From: Epiperipatus broadwayi
Lineage: Eukaryota; Onychophora; Udeonychophora; Euonychophora; Peripatidae
DNA length: 64,000 bases
Direction of reading: 5' to 3'
Assembly (NCBI GenBank): GCA_028023455.1
Contig: JAQFVV010000454.1
Span: 184,001-248,000, forward strand
How positions within the stretch are numbered: the first letter of the stretch is position 1; each line of letters begins with the position of its first letter. This document shows, in pieces, positions 1 through 10,496 of this stretch. The notes under the pieces are model-generated. The model was not told the DNA's origin, did no database searches, and saw only the letters and a program-made list of their open reading frames with translations. Position numbers and translations under genes: made by a program.

Positions 1-646
1 ATAAAAAAACAGAAGCTGATAAATTCTCACTATTTTTAAAATTTTGTTTTGTATTTTGAACCCTTTTAAACAATAATATGTGTTCTTTTATTCTTTTTTC
101 CAATGTGCACCTCGATTCACCTATATATCCACTACCACACCTACATGTCCATTTGTAAATGATACAATTTTTATTTGTCAATAAAGTTTTATCTTTTGAA
201 TTGTTTATTAATTTATTTAATGTAGGTGGTGCATAAAATGCTATATCGCATATTCCTTTATAAATTTTTTTAATGAAACTTGCCTGTTGATTCGATATAT
301 ATGCTATTGAAATCCACAATTTTTTATCAGAAAAATTAACATTATTATTAATATTTTTATATTTAGAAGTAAAATTTTTAACAGTATAATATACACAATC
401 ATAATTGTATCCAACGTTTAACAACTCATTACAATAAACTTCAATATTTTTAGTTTTATCTGATGCATATTTACATAGGTTATCATTTCTAAATAAAAAG
501 GACTTCAAACCTGCCATTTTATGTGACATTGGTACTTTTGATTCATATGGAATATATCCTCTTTTTGCTATTCGTTTAAGAGTCATATAGTAATCCAGTT
601 TATCCTTATTTCTAATAATCTTGAGATCTAAAAATTGAACACTCAT
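1..646 (-). pseudogene. Penelope-like element, C-terminal part with GIY-YIG endonuclease (inverted copy)
   Basis: Read on the minus strand this is open from about 646 to the window edge (about 210 residues). The first part, containing SHKMAGLKSFLF, matches the region after the reverse transcriptase core in the second PLE copy at 52.5 kb. The end holds the GIY-YIG endonuclease with IYKWTCRCGSGYIGES followed by R-x8-EH. PLEs use a reverse transcriptase plus this endonuclease for retrotransposition. At the window edge a run of seven T, against six in the partner copy at 895-903, shifts the frame. The left 251 bases are the reverse complement of 651-903 at about 98% identity, so this is one arm of an inverted dimer. 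The upstream reverse transcriptase core is absent because the copy starts at the inverted junction. Family identity is firm; activity is not expected. Confidence 0.85.
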
Positions 647-648
647 TG

Positions 649-1083
649 AAATGCGATATAGCATTTTATGCACCACCTACATTAAATAAATTAATAAACA
701 ATTCAAAAGATAAAACTTTATTGACAAATAAAAATTGTATCATTGACAAATGGACAAGTAGGTGTGGTAGTGGATATATAGGTGAATCGAGGTGCACATT
801 GGAAAAAAGAACAAAAGAACACATATTATTGTTTAAAAGGGTTCAAAATACGAAACAAAATTTTAAAAATAGTGAGAATTTATCAGCTTCTGTTTTTTAT
901 GACCATAATAAATCATGTATATATGGTTTTGATTTTGATTATAACAATGCAAAAATATTGGAAACTGAAAGAAATAACAATAAAAAAAAAATTAAAGAGG
1001 CGATGTTGATATATAAATACAAGCAAAATTTAATTAATCGGCAAGCAGCAAACGTTAAGATAACAGAATTATGGGAAAGTTGA
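649..1083 (+). pseudogene. Penelope-like element, GIY-YIG endonuclease fragment (direct copy)
   Basis: This frame of about 144 residues begins at the inverted junction with the C-D-I-A-F-Y-A-P-P stretch. It carries RCGSGYIGESRCTLEKR and later KEAMLIYKYKQNLINRQAAN, the typical C-terminus of Penelope-like endonucleases. There is no ATG start: an open frame simply runs in from the junction. One cysteine of the C-x-C pair before the GIY-YIG core is serine here (WTSRC against WTCRC in the inverted partner), which may disable metal binding. The frame ends at a TGA just before a short duplicated piece (GAATTATGGGAAAGTTGACA twice at about 1067-1107). It is a 5'-truncated fragment. Endonuclease identity is firm. 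Confidence 0.85.
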
Positions 1084-1290
1084 CATTGAATTATGGGAAA
1101 GTTGACATTTTAAATGTGATAGGTGACAAAGCTACAACGTAGTGAAAGCGCTTCTAAGTTATAGTTATACATATAATTTTTATTGACTTTTAATTACTGT
1201 ATTTTCAAATATTTATTTATAGAGTTACGTATATTATTTTGAAGAAATACAGACATCGATTTGTAATATATATATGTTCATCAAAAAGAA
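1084..1290 (+). mobile_element. 3' untranslated end of the Penelope-like element
   Basis: These bases follow the PLE stop codon. They match, in both orientations, the palindrome at 31053-31310, including the shared stretch GAAGAAATACAGACATCGA. The match marks this as the non-coding 3' end of the element. It contains the hammerhead-like motif annotated at 1123-1151. The right boundary is set only by loss of similarity. Confidence 0.6.
1123..1151 (+). ncRNA. Degenerate hammerhead-ribozyme-like core in PLE 3' end
   Basis: The order is GTGACAA, AG, CTAC-AAC-GTAG (a perfect 4-bp stem II), T, GAAA, GCGC. A functional core would be CUGANGA-stem II-GAAA. Here C3 is G and G8 is A, so the motif is probably dead. 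PLEs of many animals are known to carry hammerheads in their terminal repeats, which supports the reading. A homologous shortened motif lies at 31191-31214. Confidence 0.45.
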
Positions 1291-1616
1291 TATCAATATT
1301 TAAATGGTATTTTTGATACAGATTCAAAAATGTCAGTTTAATTCTCAAACGAACAGTACATTAAGAAGAGAGGAAAACATTATCACTCAAAATATTACAT
1401 TTCATACTAACACTTATATTATTGTGAACATTAAAAACAATTAGAAAAGTATAAATAAAATCTGAATTTTTATAAAAATATAATTGATCAAATCAAATGA
1501 TGGAAATACCTTGTGATGTTTGTTACAGTGGCAGATTTTGGAGTTCAAGATTTATGGATCATGCCCAACAGCTCCTTTTCTGATGCTTGATTTTTTTATG
1601 AACTACTGAGCAGTAA

Positions 1617-1880
1617 AATATTAATATATATCTGAGCACTTATTGCATATATGTGTAGAGATGATAATCTGAACCAACTGTTGATTACTGGTTTATCTTG
1701 AAATACGTATATTGGTGATTATTTATCTTTTTGACATATATGTGTTTAAGTGTATCAGTGTTATTAGATAGAGTGGAGAGTGGTGGGTCATGTGAAAGTC
1801 TGTGCTCATATACCTTACATATTACATATATATATAGACACAGGTATATAATAAGCCTGTGTTTCAGTTATTACATTGTA
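1617..1880 (+). mobile_element. Family B hammerhead repeat, copy 1
   Basis: Dispersed repeat of about 320 bp. Landmarks are CTGAGCACTTATTGCATATA, the ribozyme region, GTGTATCAGTGTTAT, TCATGTGAAAGTCTGTG, and a terminal hairpin ACAGGTATATAATAAGCCTGT. Its ribozyme core (1673-1716) has stem I ACCAA/TTGGT intact and GAAA present, but CUGAUGA is changed to CTGTTGA (invariant A6 lost), so it should not cleave. It lies head-to-tail with copy 2. No clear target-site duplication was found. Confidence 0.8.
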
Positions 1881-1959
1881 GAGATGTCTGCCTATCCTTG
1901 CATATGTATTAAATGGATTACGTCCTGTACATGTGGGGTTGAGATTGACCTTAGGTCAG

Positions 1960-2310
1960 CATGGGTGTGACAAGAATCTTGGCCTCAGGGTGGCCTTTGA
2001 GCATTCCATCATCAGATTTTCAATTGGATGGACAGTTGAAGAGTTGGAGTGTGGAGTAGATTAAAGCCTGTCCATTAAAGTCTGAGTATAGTCTATCTTA
2101 ATATATATATATATATAAGCACTTGTAGCATATATGAGTAGAGATGGTAATCTGGACCAACTGATGATTGCTGGTTTAGCATGAAATACATATATTGATG
2201 ATTATTTATCTTTTCAACATATATGTGTTCAAGTGTATCAGTATTATGAGATGGAGCGGAGACTGTTGGCTCATGTGAAAGTCTGTGCTCATATATCCTA
2301 TATATTATTT
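1960..2310 (+). mobile_element. Family B hammerhead repeat, copy 2
   Basis: This copy has the longer 5' part of the family: CCATCATCAGATTTTCAATT, then GGAGTGTGGAGTAGATT, TGTCCATTAAAGT, and a TA run at about 2101-2117 before the ribozyme. It follows copy 1 in the same orientation, with the two ribozyme cores 483 nt apart. Tandem copies are a hallmark of circular-RNA-derived retrozymes, although two independent insertions cannot be excluded. Confidence 0.8.
2156..2199 (+). ncRNA. Hammerhead ribozyme, family B copy 2
   Basis: Order: ACCAA (stem I), CTGATGA, stem II TGCT-GGTTT-AGCA, GAAA, the stem III palindrome-like ATACATAT, cleavage after ATA, then TTGAT as the other stem I strand. The core is intact. 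Stem I has one A·C mismatch where other copies have TTGGT, so cleavage may be weak. Confidence 0.65.
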
Positions 2311-3739
2311 ATTTGTTGTGAAAATAGTTCAACATATAATTATAAATGTGTGCATGTATATATTATAACCTAAAACTCAGATCGCAATCGGACAGGAGTA
2401 AAAAATGATGGGTTGAGACGAATACATTTATGTAGCATGCATTTGAAATTGGGTGCATCTTTACAGAAAGTAAACCAAAATGAGCATATATTTGTTTTAT
2501 TCCTTTAATAACAAGAATAACTAATTATTGTATAGAAATTTGATATGTATAATTATTGCAAAGGTTAAATACCTTAGAGTACTATCATGGATTTACCGAA
2601 ATAATCTTAATGTGTTTTCATATGCACTGACTATATTGTAATGTACAATGGATAAAGATTTATTCTAAGATAATGAGTATGTTTATTCAGATATGGCTAG
2701 GGGTTAATTCTCTCACTCTTAGATTAAAGGTAAGGTTAAATTAATTAATTTTTTCAAGATTCTTAACTAAATCTTAATTCAATTATTTATTTAATGATAT
2801 ATATAATTAAAATTTAGGATTAACTTATCCAAGGTCTGCTTAAGGTATCAAAGGATACCTTATTGTGTATTTCAACTAGAGATGGAAATAATAAATGATG
2901 CAAATGAGTTCAGTAAAAAAAAATAATTTAACAAAGTGGAAGTATGACCCTTTTTATTTTGATAACATGTAAAAGATGATGATTTCAGTAATGACAGACA
3001 ACGGCATTATAAATATATCAAATACTTTATTATTAATAACAATTATATAAAACAAAACAACAAAAAATTCGCGAACAATAAATGTACTTTTAATATCAAC
3101 AGTCCTTTGCAAAATAATTACAATTATTATTATTTGTTCTCTTCAAATAATTTAACATTGGGTTATGATGCTAATACAAAACAATATATTGAGGGTTGTG
3201 CACTATTTATCATCTATCATAAATTATAAGTGGATATGAATGTTTCATGATGTTCTTAATTTATGCAGTGATAACTGATTCCCTACAACTTCATTTCTAA
3301 GTTCAGTCTAATTCCTTAACCCTTTTAGGAACAAACAGATTGTTTATCTGTTAGACAAGTAATTAAATTCATAAAATCTGACCACTATATTGCTCAGTGT
3401 CATAATTTGCTATGTTGTCTAGCTTATGTGTTAGAGATTCAATCTTTAGTTAGAAGAAAACTTTAACTAACAAATAAAGATTACAATTACAATTATTAAT
3501 ACCACCAGAATGCTTTGCTGCACAGTATAGCAACTATCAAATTTTATATAATCTTTACTACACACAATGAAGGTTAACTATCTATTCTAGATGTTTATGG
3601 CTGACTAACATGAGGCTGAGAACAAGGACAAGTAAAATATAAAGTAAGTTAAACATAGTGGGTTTATGGGATTTATAAATTAATTTAACTTGATGCAATC
3701 TATCTCCAATACAAAATATAACAACAGGCATTACATTTA
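2311..3739. other. No recognisable gene; AT-rich DNA
   Basis: No open frame of note, no splice-framed exon and no repeat family shared with the rest of the window. Scattered A and T runs only. Confidence 0.5.
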
Positions 3740-4330
3740 TATGCAGGGCCTTTCTGAAAAAATGTGAAGCCGGGGACAGCTAATATTTTAGAGATCCTTC
3801 AAAATTTAAAAGAAGAATGTGGGGGAAGAAAGAGAAGAACAAAGAGTGTTTACTTACAGGGCCAAAAACAGGACTCTAGGAGGAGTTAATTATGAGCCAT
3901 AGAAATGAGCAAGCAGATCAGATTCAGGTAGCACTTGGATAGGGTAGATTCACTCTAGCACTGTTAGTATTGCAAGAGACTGTTAGCACAGAACTGATTG
4001 ACAGGGGTCTGAGACTATTAGTTCTACTAGTCACCAAGCACTGCAGTCACTTTTGTTGCAGAGTCATCAAATTGGCACCTCATCCCTAAACTGGCTTACA
4101 TTTTCGACTCATGGTATGCCTGCTTGCAAAAGTTTTTTTCGAATATTTTTTTGAGAAATTTAACTGTAAAATTAAAGCCATTCTATGAGCCGAGACATCA
4201 CTTTACCTTCTATATTTTTGTTTAATATATTGAGTTGCCAAGTTGAGACCCCTAATATTGCAAGACCCAGACAGTTGCCCCTTTTGTTCCCCCCCTCTGA
4301 TTGGACTGTTTATACCCATGTCTTACTAAT
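3740..4330. other. GC-richer island, possibly a decayed DNA transposon
   Basis: Composition is clearly less AT-rich than the surroundings, starting near GCAGGGCCTTTCTG and ending near a C7 run at about 4291. The ends are loosely reminiscent of hAT-type termini, but I could not pair them into convincing inverted repeats or find a duplication. There is no long open frame. It could also be an old exon or UTR. Confidence 0.3.
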
Positions 4331-4575
4331 AATATAACTTAATTACATGTATTTTCTTATATACCAGCATTCTCTTGAGAATTTTATTAATATTATAATT
4401 GCAACAATAATAACTATAAAGAAAGCAATTCCCTAGTTTCAGAATAAAATTGCGAAGACAACACTCTTAATAATAATCCCCAAATTCCATGCACAGTTCA
4501 AAAGCACTATATTTGGGCATACCACATTTTTGAAGCAGCATCCAAAGATTATTGATGTTTTACTGGCAATAATTT

Positions 4576-5238
4576 TAATAGTATCATCATCATCAACCAT
4601 TATCAATCCACTGCAGGATGAAGGTCTCTCCAAGTTTAATCCATCTTCTCCGATCTTTAGCTTCTCTTCTCCACAACACCCCTGCACATTTTCTTATTTC
4701 ATCCATCCATCTCACATGTGGTCTCTTTCTGGGTCTTTTACAATCTCTTGGAATCCAGTTTAAAATTTCAATTGTCCATCTATTATCATCTCTTCTAGCA
4801 ATATGTCCAGCCCAACTCCATTTCAATCTTTTAATTTTTTTCAATAAGGTCAGTAACACCTGTTTGTTGTCTTACCCATACATTGCGTTTTTGATCTCTT
4901 CTTGTGACTCCCAACATACATCTCTCCATACTCCTTTGAGTGGTCTGAAGTCTCTGTATTGCTCTTCTATTAAGTGTCCAAGTCTCAGATCCATAAGTAA
5001 GAACTGGTAAAACACATTTGTTAAAAACCATCCTTTTCAAACACATAGGCATATTTCCTTTTAGTATCAAGTTATTTCTACCAAAAGCACTCCAACCAAG
5101 TTTAATTCTATGATTAATTTCCTCCATTATGTTTCCATCTGTATTAATAATCTGACCAAGGTATTTGTAACTGTTAACTTCTTCTAATTCTTTATAAATC
5201 GACATGATGGAATAATCCATTTGGAAATTAAAATTCAA
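4576..5238 (-). pseudogene. Non-LTR retrotransposon, C-terminal fragment (RTE-like)
   Basis: Read on the minus strand: EVNSYKYLGQIIN, then KCVLPVLTYGSETWTL, RSMERCMLGVTRRDQKRN, and in a second frame WAGHIARRDDNRWT and KRPRKRPHVRWMDEI. This is the usual end of non-LTR reverse transcriptases of the kind mis-annotated as craniofacial development protein 2-like. A frameshift near 4835-4860 separates the two frames. The 3' end runs into TGATGATGATGA at about 4581-4592, a simple-repeat tail as in RTE-type elements. The catalytic YADD region is missing, so the copy is 5'-truncated; its 5' end lies at the hAT insertion. Family is firm, the exact clade is not. Confidence 0.85.
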
Positions 5239-5743
5239 AGCATAGATAGATGATCAGACATCCTGATTTTTCAGGATTTGTCCCTATTTTTGGTTAGATG
5301 CCCCATTATCCCCAAAATGTCTTTTCAGGAGCACTGTATGTTCCAATTTTCAAATATTCATATTTATTATTGTCATATATAAATAATTCATTGCAAAAAT
5401 GATGGTTTCTTGACCCTCTCTGTCTATTTCAGTCTCTATAGTAATATTAGAACAACTATAGACAAATTTCAACACCAAAACAAAGAACACTATGTTATAT
5501 GGCCAGGTTCTCAAGATTGATGTGTTCTCACATCTAATTTCACATTGGAGCATGCACAGATAGATTTTGTAGACTAAAATTTGAATTGCACTTTCACCTG
5601 CTTCAATTGATAATGTAGTTTTACTAGTTCTGTGTTAATATTAATTTTCTGCAGTGATAAAATTAATATGAATATTAATAACCTAAAACAATAGACAATT
5701 TGCCAAAGAGGAAGTGTACTTATAATGATGAATATACACAGGA

Positions 5744-5971
5744 ATGAAGTTTTATATAAAAAAAGGATGCAATGATTATGAAGCAAAATGTGAATTGTGT
5801 AATGTTTACATTAGTGTTTCATACAGTGGCAAACCTGATATAAAAACTCATACAAACAGTGTGAAACACAAAACACATTTCTCAGGGGCATCAACGTTGA
5901 AAAAACTAGGCTCTGTTTCATATATAAAACAGAAAGTGCAGAAGGAAACAGCATTGCAGCAAGTGAGTTAA
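5744..5971 (+). pseudogene. hAT transposase N-terminus with C2H2/BED-like finger
   Basis: Residues 11-40 contain C-E-L-C, about 18 residues, then H-T-N-S-V-K-H, i.e. C-x2-C...H-x5-H, the DNA-binding finger at the N-terminus of many hAT transposases. The frame breaks after about 75 residues with a TAA. Protein similarity seems to resume in other frames from about 5990, indicating stops and frameshifts. The finger would bind the transposon ends. Confidence 0.65.
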
Positions 5972-6179
5972 CATCAGCAAATTAAATTCTTCAGCACCAT
6001 CAATCATTTTGTTCAGCAGATTGTGCTAATAATTTAATTAGTAAGATTTTTTCCAGACTTTAAGATTGCACAAAAATTTTCATATGGACAGACTAAAACT
6101 ACAGTGTTAATTATCCAAGTATTGGGACCATACTGTGAAGAACAACTTCAAAAAATGATTTAAACAATGCTAAGTTCTT

Positions 6180-6602
6180 CAGTATATCCACGGACGCAAG
6201 TAATCATAATGTAACTAAAATGTCCCCCTTGATTGTACGTTATTATGTCAAAGAAAATGGAATTCAAAAAAGTTACTTAAAATTTATAATTTGCCAAATG
6301 AAATATCAGACGCTATTTATAATTTAATAGCAAATAGTTTCAAAGAATTTAATACTGATTCTAGCAAATGTATTGCTTATGGAACCGATAACACAAATGC
6401 AAATTTCGTGGATGGAATGAAAAAGGAAAAAAATAATGTATTTTTTAAATTGTGTGAAAATATTAATAAAAATTTAATGGATGTAGGCTGTACTGCTCCC
6501 ATTTTGCATAATGCTGTCCAATCTGCTACTGAGTGGCTACTGTGTGATATTGAAGTCATTGCAATACATTTTTTTAACTATTTTTCCATATATACAGTCT
6601 GA
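6180..6602 (+). pseudogene. hAT transposase catalytic-region fragment
   Basis: A frame reading FSISTDASNHNVTKMSPLIV starts before the open stretch at 6291-6602, which contains YGTDNTNANF. The aspartate in STDASN sits where hAT (RNase H-like) transposases place the first catalytic acidic residue. The frame ends at a TGA at 6601 and a related reading continues after it. This is the broken middle of one ancestral transposase spread over 5744-7598. Confidence 0.6.
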
Positions 6603-6686
6603 ACAGAAAAGTTTAAAGAATTTTGCAATTTTGTACATATAGAACATTCAACTCTAGTTTCACACTCTAAAACTAAATGGCTAAGT

Positions 6687-7031
6687 TTGTGTAAATCGAT
6701 TCAAAAAATCAGTGAATTGTACGAGGGACTGAAATCTTATTTTTTATCTGAAGAGAAGCCACCGATAATTTTACTACGATTTTTTCAAAATTTGACAAAT
6801 GAGTATTATTTTTTATTCGTGCATAATTTTCTGTCTATTTTTAATAAACAAATTCTTAAAATTGAGAAGTATAATATAATCATAATAGAAGTAATAAAAA
6901 TAATATACGAAACAATTCAGATGATGAAAACACGAATTGAAAATAAATTTATTCCACACTCTGTTGAACAAATGTATTTAAAAATTAATCTGTTAGAGTC
7001 AGAAAAAAATTCCTTCAAAGAAGATGCCTAA
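6687..7031 (+). pseudogene. hAT transposase middle fragment
   Basis: About 114 residues, preceded in frame by HSKTKWLSLCKSI, a motif typical of hAT transposases just after the second catalytic residue (KTRW-like tryptophan). It ends in a TAA at about 7029, with weak continuity into the next fragment. No finger or membrane segment is seen. It is a decayed internal part. Confidence 0.6.
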
Positions 7032-7058
7032 GAGCTATATAAAACTTCTTTAGCATAG

Positions 7059-7598
7059 TTGGAAAAAACTACTTCAAATTTTAACAAATTTACATCTTTT
7101 AGCTGGATAGACTTAAAAGAAATACCAACATGGAATGGTGTACTCTACACCAATATTGGTTTAAATAAGATTGGTATACCCATCGATGATAATTTATTAA
7201 TAGATCAGTTTGAAGTATTAACATTTTTTGTCTTGAGCAAATTCAAAAACAATGAAACTGTTTGGTTTGAAAATTCATGCTGCGAACATTGGTCAAAATT
7301 CTTTACATCTGTAAAATTTACTGAACAAATATTGGAAAATGAAACAATATGCCAATATTACTTTGCATTACCTGCTCATAATGCAGATGTGGAAAGAATT
7401 TCTTTCTTAATAAGAAGTCAATGGACAAAGGAAAGAAATAGAATGGATTTGGAAATTCTAAATTGTATAACTTTATGCAACTATAATATGAAAATGAGCT
7501 GCATTGAATTTAGTGACTACATTAAGGGCAATAAAAGCTTATTACAATCTGTAAGTAACAACTTGAAATATAATAAAAATATGTATTTTAATAATTGA
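7059..7598 (+). pseudogene. hAT transposase C-terminus with dimerisation domain
   Basis: The 179-residue open frame contains YYFALPAHNADVERISFLIR and RNRMDLEILN, the conserved hATC dimerisation block (P-x-S/H-N-A-D-x-E-R-x-F-S). Here the usual IFS triad reads ISF. This is the longest intact piece of the transposase and its identity is firm. It is followed by an AT-rich 3' region up to the right TIR at 7849. The start is arbitrary because the upstream part is broken. Confidence 0.8.
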
Positions 7599-7857
7599 TT
7601 TTTTTAAATTTATATTTATTATTCAGTTTCATTACCTAAGTGCATTGTTCTATTTCGTTATAAAGACATCAATCCTATGTGCCATTGGTTGTACTACACA
7701 CATGTAGAGAACACTGTGACCCTCAGGTAGAGTCCTGGCATAGGCTGCATTACCAGGAGTTGTAAAAATGATTGGTTATTAGGTCCTGATTTTTGATTGA
7801 ACTAGACTGGTACGTCCCGATTTTTGATTGAACCAGTTTGGTCACCCTAAGCATAGA

Positions 7858-9840
7858 TTAATAAAATAATTTTTAAAAAGATTTGCAGTAAATTACAATT
7901 ATTACTTCCATTCCAGCTTATGTGGTTGTAACAATTAATTAATTTTAGAAAATCTTATTTAAGACTTTATAATGTTTTTGTCGAATTCATGGCTATAACA
8001 TCAACAATTATAAATCTGTTATTTTTGGGCTGATGTTAGAACTATAGTTGTGCATAAAATGAGCAAGTTAATAATTTAGGAAGCAATAAGTGAATAATAT
8101 TCTAATCAGTGGTATTTATCTCATACATTAAATGCAGTGGTTTGATAATCAATTAGTTTAAGCAAACGGAATTTCTCCATTTATAGTTTAGGTCATTTTA
8201 TTAATTTATGAGATCTTGTAGAGCATAAATAATCCTTCAACTTGAGTTACTTTCACTAATCTTCATTAAGATTTTAAACAGCTTTCATATACACAATTAT
8301 ATGTTGAATGTTCATCTGAAATTTGTACAAAGTTTCTAACTTTCAATAAATCTATAGGGAGAGGTAGTCAATATTATTTCACACAAGTCATTTCAATTTC
8401 AGAAAAGAGATGAATGAGTTCTTAAATATTTATATATAGTAGCATTCTCTAAACAATTTTATTGGTGTCTTAAAACATTTAGTTCCCTTTTTAATAATAT
8501 CCAGTGATAATCTTTATTGTTGTTGCAATTTATCTATTTATATTTATGACAAGATATATTTTGCCAGCTAAGCAAAATGCCTAATAGGTTCCTCTACTCT
8601 TCCAAGTTGAAGAAGGTGAACAAGATAGCTAATTTTAAAATTAAATTGATATAGTCCTTGATGCACTGCAATTTAATAAAGATTGTTTAAATTTTGATAG
8701 GGCATGATATTTATAGTTTATAATCATGTGGTCTGTGATGTCATTTAATATTACCCAGAGTTCTTTGCTTTTTAAGATTTTTATGGATAAAAATTGTTAA
8801 TTTGCTTTGGTAATAGTCGATAACAGGTGAACTTAAACATCCGGGGATCTTAAAAGTTCAAATTTTAAGATATTGTTTTTAAAATAAGCTTATATATTAA
8901 AATTTTAATGTTATATCTTAATTTATATTATTACTCTACAAATAAAATATACAATTGCTTATCTTGCTTATAAATAATTTATAAAATCAGAATACTATAC
9001 GATAATAATTAGTTTGATTATATTTTAAAGTTCTCAAAATTTTATTAATAAATTTATCTAATAAATAATCCATTAGCTGAATTTTAATAATAAATAAAAC
9101 AACTTTTATTTAATCATTTTATACTGGTAACTTTTTAAATTGACTATATATTTAATCATAGAAAAATTTATGCATGCACACATATGCATTCAAAAGGAAT
9201 ATTAAACTTTATTGATCTAATTAAATGTAATATTGGTTATTCAAATCTCATGATATAACTATTAAATTAATGCTTAAAATATTGTTTTATTGTAATTGGT
9301 CTAGTGCATCCTATCTTGTATATTTTCTATACAATCAATTTTGTTTGTTTTCTGTTTGCATATATATAAAAAAAATCAATTGTACTTTTTGAAAAGAGGG
9401 TGGGGGGAGGAATTGAGACAGATCATTGGTTAATAAAATCTGTTTGGAAGACATTTTGGGTAACCTTCTACCATTCTATTATAATAGGTAATACTATAAG
9501 AGCCTTTTTCCATTTACTTTTAGCCCTAACACTTGTTACCTTACCAATCATAGTGCTTGATTTACTTAATTTAACATTAAAAAAAAGCCAATAATTTTTT
9601 TCACAGATTGTGGCTATATTTATTAATTCCTCTAGTAAAATATAAGGTTACAATATACATATGTATTTATTTAAATATATTTATCTTTATATTTTTAGAA
9701 TATTTTTATTGAAAAAGACTATAGACCGTAGTTGAAAAGTTGGAACTATTTTATTGTGTAATATTTATATGATACATTTATTAAATAAGTTTATAGAAAT
9801 AGTAATACTGTGTTTTTTGATAAAATATTATTCAAGATGA
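7858..9840. other. No recognisable gene; AT-rich DNA
   Basis: No repeat family of the window and no exon was recognised. A 64-codon open frame at 9400-9594 is hydrophobic and unlike anything I know; it is probably chance. Confidence 0.45.
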
Positions 9841-9856
9841 TACTTTTTTTTTCTAG

Positions 9857-9930
9857 AGAAAGAACTCAAGAAAGTGATGAAAAGCATCTGGCAGCAGAGA
9901 AGTTTGGATTTAAATTGGGTGAAATTATTG
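9857..9930 (+). pseudogene. Exon-like segment resembling a protein kinase glycine-loop start
   Basis: A strong acceptor (T9-C-TAG, ending 9856) is followed by an open frame. It reads ESDEKHLAAEKFGFKLGEII and then G-T-R-stop. The F-K-L-G-E-I-I-G stretch is how many serine/threonine kinase domains, including testis-specific kinases, begin just before the GxGxxG loop. A possible donor is the GT at 9931 (ATTG|GTACCC), but it is a poor donor sequence; otherwise the frame stops at 9939. It may be a real exon with a weak donor, or a decayed one. No second kinase exon was found nearby. The kinase reading is an inference from a short match. Confidence 0.3.
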
Positions 9931-10174
9931 GTACCCGTTGACTAAAAAGGTGATGCATTCTTATAAAATTCAACAAAAATGCCAAATCAATTTATATATT
10001 TTTCACTTTCTAAAATAACAATTTTTATCCTATCATTTTATTATAGTTAAAGAAGGAAAAAAATCTCTATACTTGATAGCAAAAATATAAAGATAAAGCA
10101 TACGTTAAATGCTTTAGTAGCGAGTAGTTTCTAAATTTATTTGCAAGTAAGACATTTTGATATAAAATAAGATT

Positions 10175-10496
10175 TTCAATTGGATGGACGGTTGAAGAAT
10201 TGGAGTGTGGAGTGGATTGAAGTCTGTCCATTAAAGTATGAAGATTGCTGGCTATCTTAATATATATCTGAGCACTTATTGCATATATGGTAGAGATGAT
10301 AATCTGGACCAACTGATGATTGCTGGTTTAGCATGAAATACGTGTATTGGTGATTATTTATCTTTTCGGCATATGTGTTCAAGTGTATCAGTGTTATGAG
10401 ATAGAGTGGAGGGTGGTGGGTCGTGTGAAAGTCTGTGCTCATATACCTATATATTACATATATTGATACAGGTATATAATAAGCCTGTATTTCAGT
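10175..10496 (+). mobile_element. Family B hammerhead repeat, copy 3 (TSD-bounded, 322 bp)
   Basis: The copy is flanked by a perfect 14-bp duplication TATAAAATAAGATT at 10161-10174 and 10497-10510, which defines the exact insertion unit. It starts TTCAATTGGATGGACGG and ends in the hairpin CAGGTATATAATAAGCCTG plus TATTTCAGT. The ribozyme lies in the middle (10308-10351), not at an end, so the inserted molecule was not a simple cleaved linear monomer. The variable-length TSD of more than 10 bp points to retrotransposition. Confidence 0.9.
10308..10351 (+). ncRNA. Hammerhead ribozyme, family B copy 3
   Basis: ACCAA, CTGATGA, stem II TGCT-GGTTT-AGCA, GAAA, ATACGTGT (short self-complementary stem III), cleavage after GTA, then TTGGT. 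Stem I ACCAA/TTGGT pairs fully over five bases and all core nucleotides are conserved. Two-molecule (dimeric) folding through stem III is likely. Confidence 0.75.

Larger units (their letters stand above)
5247..7849 (+). mobile_element. Decayed hAT DNA transposon with TIRs and 8-bp TSD
   Basis: The left end is TAGATGATCAGAC and the right end, reverse-complemented, is TAGGGTGACCAAAC. These imperfect TIRs have the CxxACGTCCCGATTTT-like sub-terminal sequence common in animal hAT elements (left CATCCTGATTTTTCAGG; right TACGTCCCGATTTTTG inverted). AGCATAGA flanks both ends (5239-5246 and 7850-7857), the 8-bp target duplication expected of hAT; identity actually extends to 10 bp. Inside is a broken transposase (next entries). 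The element inserted at the 5' edge of the non-LTR fragment and is therefore younger than it. Confidence 0.85.

Noticed and set aside
1731-1970. 79-codon frame as a gene
   Set aside because: Lies across family B repeat copies 1 and 2, which are non-coding elsewhere.
4618-5010. 130-codon + strand frame
   Set aside because: Antisense shadow of the minus-strand non-LTR reverse transcriptase fragment; the same shadow recurs at 13347-13706.
9400-9594. 64-codon hydrophobic frame as a membrane protein
   Set aside because: No start context, no similarity I know, and composition typical of AT-rich chance frames.
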